Assembly: GCA_030295235.1 (NCBI GenBank) | Contig: AP026176.1 | Span: 248,001 to 312,000 of the forward strand | DNA: 64,000 nt | Direction of reading: 5' to 3' | Source: Fistulifera solaris | Lineage: Eukaryota > Bacillariophyta > Bacillariophyceae > Naviculales > Stauroneidaceae | In this document: one piece after another, positions 60,314 through 64,000 of the stretch | Layout of the letters: every line of letters begins with the position of its first letter | Numbering within the stretch: position 1 is the first letter of the stretch | Made by a program: the position numbers and the translations under genes | Notes under the pieces: model-generated | The model's database searches: none | Seen by the model: only the letters and a program-made list of their open reading frames with translations | What the model was told of the DNA's origin: nothing

Positions 60314-60841
60314 ATGGCTTCTTCTAGGTTCTTAACATTCGTGGCACGTCGAGCACTCGCATCACCACAGCCCCGCATGAGGATGGCCCAGTGTGCGTTC
60401 AGTACCAATAGCAGCAATTACGTATCGCATTTACAAGAGCTGTTTGATCAAATGGATCGCAATGAAACAACGTTGGGTGTCGATTCCTCCTTCCTCAAAA
60501 ATGACAAGATGCTTCCGTGCGGACTGCCCGAATCATCCCTGCGCTTTACGACGACGCATTACGGGCGTTTGTTGCAAGCTCCCTTTGTGCACCCCAACGA
60601 ACACACGGTCGTCATGACGGCACGATTGGGAAATTCTCTCTCGGAAACGGAACAACTCATTTTGAAAGAAATTGTCGGAGAGCGATTTGACGGGGAGAAG
60701 AAAACACTGAGACTTACTTCGAGGCAATTCGGAAGTCGTATTGAAAACAAGCGACATCTCGTCAGCATGTTGAATCGAATCATCACGTCGTGTAGAAATT
60801 TAGCAAAGCAGGCGGAAGACGAAGCCCGTATGGAAGCCTAA
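60314..60841 (+). CDS. Mitochondrial small-subunit ribosomal protein mS35
   Basis: Single exon, 175 aa. The leader MASSRFLTFVARRALASPQ is basic and Ser/Ala-rich, a mitochondrial presequence. The mS35 core follows: FVHPNEHTVVMTARLGNSLSE, LILKEIVGERFDGEKKTLRL, TSRQFGSRIENKRHLVSMLN (the N-x-x-x-L segment). The protein is part of the mitochondrial small ribosomal subunit head. It is about half the size of animal MRPS35 and contains just the conserved domain. No frame problem. Confidence 0.85.
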   Translation: MASSRFLTFVARRALASPQPRMRMAQCAFSTNSSNYVSHLQELFDQMDRNETTLGVDSSFLKNDKMLPCGLPESSLRFTTTHYGRLLQAPFVHPNEHTVVMTARLGNSLSETEQLILKEIVGERFDGEKKTLRLTSRQFGSRIENKRHLVSMLNRIITSCRNLAKQAEDEARMEA

Positions 60842-61180
60842 AGTCCCTCATCATCTTGCTTGCCGCGTGTTCAGATGTTATTAAGTTTAGGAACCTTGTA
60901 CGTTGATAGCTTTGAAATAATCTTTTTATACTAATTGCATGTTACATCTACACGTATCATAAACTACCAATTCTTTGCAGTACGTTTTGCTAATAGTTAT
61001 CGCAAAAGGTATATTATGCTGCAACTTGCTGCGTCAAAAAGACGCTGAGGACGTCAAGCCAGTGACGAATGCAGCACTCTTGTGTTCTTTCGCGTACAAC
61101 CAAATGCAATAAAAGTTCCTGTGCAGTACAACGTTGCGAAATTGAAACAAGGCTATCATATGCTATACCTACGCCGTACC
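60842..61180. other. Convergent intergenic region
   Basis: About 340 bp between the mS35 and RGG-protein 3' ends. Nothing is seen. Confidence 0.4.
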
Positions 61181-63236
61181 TTAGGCCGTTGCCTTGTTCT
61201 CAAGCCTTGCTAAATCATCCTTGATAGCGTCTATACCGACGGGGAGCGTTTCTAGCAACTGGTATTGCGCCTTAAGTTCTTGGTGCTTATTCACTAGCTG
61301 TATATGCTTGGCAAACTCATATTCCATTTGCGCTTCTAAATCAGCGAGCCGAATCAGCTCCGTCACAAACCCAGATGGATCTGCTGGTTCTGGCCTTTTT
61401 GGCTTGGGTGATTCGGGTGCTGGAGGGGGTGAGGGAGGAGCAACTGTTTTAGTAGTGTTCGTTTCATCACTTCGTTGTGGTACATGCTGACCCGACCAAC
61501 CCAAAGACGCGTGTGGTAAACGTGAAGTCATGCGAGTACTCTCTCTACCCCCAAAACTACCACCGCGACCTCCTCCGTATTCCACAGGAGGTCGATTACC
61601 GTAGTTGTCATACGTGGTAAATGGAGGAGGTGCAGGAGGACCTCGTCCACCGAGAATGTCCCCACCACGACCGGCAAGTATTTCTCGAGCCCGCATGGCT
61701 CTCCCTCGACCGTCTCCTCTACCCGGAAAATACCCTCTCCCTGGTCCACCCCGTGAAAATCCACCACGCTCAATTTCCGGCCGATGGGCAACTGAATGAG
61801 TAGGGGGAAACTGTCTCTGTGCTCCTTGTGGCGGAGCTCCTGCCATTCCTTGAGTGGGTCCCCGTCCTTGTGGCGGTCCCCCACCACGACCGTCATTCAT
61901 AGCTCTCCACCCGCTTTCACGAGGAAGTCCTGGATAGTCCAAAACAGGATGTGACGGAGGGGGTCTTTTCGGCATACCCTCGCCCGGACCCACAAGTGAA
62001 TTCAGGCGATTCGATGGTCGATTCTCGAATGATGACTCTACATTTCCTTGATCAGGACTTGCAGCATTGAGAGCGGGACGATTTCCATGCATGGGCCCGC
62101 GAATCAATCCAGGTCGATCCACCGAATGCCGATCGTCAATAATATTACGTTCAGAAGGTAAAGAGCTTCCTCGATCGAGCTGTCGAAAGTTTGGTTGGGT
62201 TGATGGGAGCGTAGGTGGAGCTGGAGGAAATGATGCACGCTGCTGTGGAAAGCCACTATCCTGCGGAGGCGGGCGACCTCGTGCAGAAAAAAGATTCAAA
62301 ATGTTCAACAGACGATCCAGGATGCATTGATTTTTGTGAAACGGCAGGATAACTCGAGGAATTGTAGGATAGTTCTTGTTTTTGTGGCACAATTTCACCT
62401 TCGCTGCCAAAGCTGGGGTTGCTACGAATTCGCTTGGGCTCTGGCGTGTTTGCAAATTGCGGCGGCTCGTTCACTAAGTCACTGTAAGTTCTTTTGGTTT
62501 CGGCTTCCGGAAAAGAAGGGCGATGAGAGAAGGCTGGTTGTCCGCGCCCTTCGGTTCCACCTCTTGCCGTGGCAGGAAAGCCACGACCATCTATGGTTCT
62601 TCCTCTGGATGATAGTGGCCGCCCTCGTCCTTCAAATCCTCCTCCTCTCGGAGGGAAAGTTCTTCCGCGACCTTCTACCGGAGCGCCTCTAGGCGGAAAA
62701 GTACCTCTACCTCCACGGCCCGTGGATGGTGTAGGAAGTCCTGATGAATGATTCGAGCCTAGCTCTTGCAATGCATCCTGATCTGGCGCCCTCCCTCCCA
62801 CCCATCGTCCCATCGATGGACCCCGTGCTGGGTAACGTCCGCCCGGTGCTACACCTCTTCCTCTAGTCATCACTGGTGCTCCCCGTTGGGGCGGCAAACC
62901 GGTCGAAAATTCATTCGATATCCCATTCTCTGGTCTAGCGCGTAAAGGAGGCGGTCGATGATCTTCGCGTCCCCCGTAACGAGGGCCGAAACGGCCCGGT
63001 TCGCGGCCCCTTCCCCCACGAGGGAACGAACGACCTCTTCGATTAATATCGTCGCCGGTACTTAATGGTTGAAGATGAGAAGGAGGATCGAGCGCTAAGG
63101 ACGCGTAGGAGCCCGCCGACGCCGTTGATGAGTAGCGCTGCATAGCAGGATGGGATTCTCTTCGGGGCGGCGGTGCGTCCTGGATCTCTCCAACTTCGCC
63201 TTCTTCTTGGTTCATCCGTGAAATTGGTGGGGGCAT
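61181..63236 (-). CDS. RGG/GAR-rich disordered protein with C-terminal coiled coil (one-base frame change)
   Basis: About 684 aa, no intron. After MPPPISRMNQEEGEVGEIQ most of the protein is low complexity, with dozens of RG/RGG units (RGRSFPRGGRGREPGRFG, PVEGRGRTFPPRGGGFEGRG, GGFSRGGPGRGYFPGRGDG). A recurring (E/D)GRG(R/F)(P/T)F or GGRG(R)xFPPRG phrase appears several times in 175-255. The C-terminal 80 residues are ordered and helical (DPSGFVTELIRLADLEAQM ... HQELKAQYQLLETLP). Such proteins typically bind RNA and are methylated on Arg. No RRM or other fold is visible. The two halves are joined when the A6 run at 62287-62292 (plus strand) has five bases: FESFSARGRPPPQD. The length is then divisible by three. 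Confidence 0.78.
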
Positions 63237-63641
63237 TGTTGATTTTTTCTATTCGTATATTGTGATCGTTTCAGAATCGTTTCAACATTTCCAATCCTTA
63301 CTCGTATTTAACTGATTACTATAAATGCATTTGAAATGCAATGCTTTTTTTTTTATTTGTCGCTCATCGCTCATCGCATCGTCGTCGCTATTATGCGATC
63401 ACGGCTGCAAATCTGCAATATAGAGTGGGCGGGCGGAGATCAGACCGTGGCAGTCACGTCTGTATAATTTAGTCACTAATAATAGGTCACGCTTTTGCGA
63501 AAGGAATGGATAGGTGGAATAAAATAGGAATGATCTAGCTGAGCGAGTATAGCGATGCTTTCATGAAACCGGAGAATAAATGTAAGGAAGCTTAAATGCA
63601 AGCAATCCTTTAAGTTTCATTAGCACCAAGTAAAACGCCCT
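63237..63641. other. Intergenic before the DUF4336 gene
   Basis: About 400 bp with a long T run near 63345 and several TCATCGC repeats. It holds the RGG gene's promoter and the 3' flank of the DUF4336 gene. Confidence 0.4.
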
Positions 63642-64000
63642 TTAGTTTACTCCAAAGTGTTTGCTCAGCACGTCGCGGATGAATTCTTTTCCTCGTAAGA
63701 TATCGCCATGTGCCGGTACCACGATCTCCACATCCCAGACATTCAAAACATGATCGACAATGTCTCGATATTCCTTTTATTTTGAACCATGAATTGATTG
63801 TAAAGGGTGCATAAATTTTGTCCATGCCGACTTTCCACAGTTTGGATCCCAGGGGTACTTTTTTCGACGAGCGGCGCCAGTTCCCACGTATCGTCGCGCC
63901 CAAATTGTGAGTTCGGAACCGAATCAGCGGGATAGTTCCAAAAGAAATCTGTAGCAATGAGCGCTTTGCTGGGTTCGTGATAAAATATTACTTCATTGAA
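63642..64000 (-). CDS. DUF4336 family protein, 3' part only (gene runs off the right edge)
   Basis: The visible minus-strand part matches the DUF4336 family (metallo-hydrolase-like, common in plants, algae and cyanobacteria). Pieces in order: HEPSKALIATDFFWNYP, VPLGSKLWKVGMDKIYAPF, an EYRDIVDHVLNVWDVEIVVP segment, then AHGDILRGKEFIRDVLSKHFG and the stop at 63642-63644. The pieces lie in different frames. Single-base changes in the A run near 63862, a T run near 63810 and near 63775 would link them, as elsewhere in this window. PAHGD is the conserved metal-binding-like end of the family. The function is undefined in the family. Confidence 0.7.

Noticed and set aside
1-64000. CRISPR arrays, bacterial operons, rRNA genes or virus-like elements
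   Set aside because: Looked for regular spaced repeats, polycistronic spacing, rRNA motifs, and reverse transcriptase, integrase or capsid signatures; none were seen.

Overview
The window looks like nuclear DNA of a diatom. Genes are close together on both strands and hold zero to three short GT-AG introns (61-173 bp). Several products have a signal peptide ending in an A/S-F junction, the usual entry signal for complex plastids. Three paralogues resemble diatom silicanins (signal peptide, RXL site, Asn/Gln-rich Cys-rich lumenal domain, one C-terminal membrane span). Eukaryote-only genes such as RPL6, eIF2B-alpha, mS35, a CDK, HMG boxes and a SENP8-type protease rule out a prokaryote. I cannot name the species.

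Layout. 0.4-7.5 kb: kinase with two cyclic-nucleotide domains, MYND protein, ankyrin protein, CDK10/11-like kinase. 7.7-12.5 kb: membrane-anchored gametolysin-like protease, TrmB-like methyltransferase, secreted alpha/beta hydrolase. 12.5-18.4 kb: gene-poor stretch with a micro-duplicated segment, an HMG-box gene and a 2.3 kb segment bounded by inverted repeats. 18.4-29.4 kb: plastid RelA/SpoT, a large membrane protein with a recurring motif, DUF1989 protein, 1-Cys peroxiredoxin, SENP8-like protease, NAD(H) kinase. 29.5-41.7 kb: the silicanin-like trio, with an MFS transporter, RPL6, a FAM13-like protein and an unknown protein between them. 42-49.4 kb: RraA-like protein, eIF2B-alpha, secreted M43 protease, hybrid histidine kinase. 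49.6-64 kb: tRNA-Ala(AGC), sphingomyelin-synthase-like PAP2 protein, ankyrin-TRP channel, plastid PPR protein, MenA-like prenyltransferase, two small plastid-type proteins, a 294-bp hAT-type MITE, mS35, an RGG protein and a cut-off DUF4336 gene.

Functional threads. Several genes serve the plastid or organelles (RSH, PPR, TPR, MenA, DUF4336, mS35). Several sense or signal (CNB kinase, hybrid histidine kinase, TRP channel). Several act at the cell surface or secretory pathway (silicanin-like trio, M11 and M43 proteases, hydrolase).

Caution on sequence quality. About half of the protein genes carry one frame change of a single base, nearly always in a homopolymer. Reading around it restores a family-typical protein and an exon sum divisible by three. 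This looks like uncorrected long-read indels rather than decay, so I annotate these as genes and note each site.
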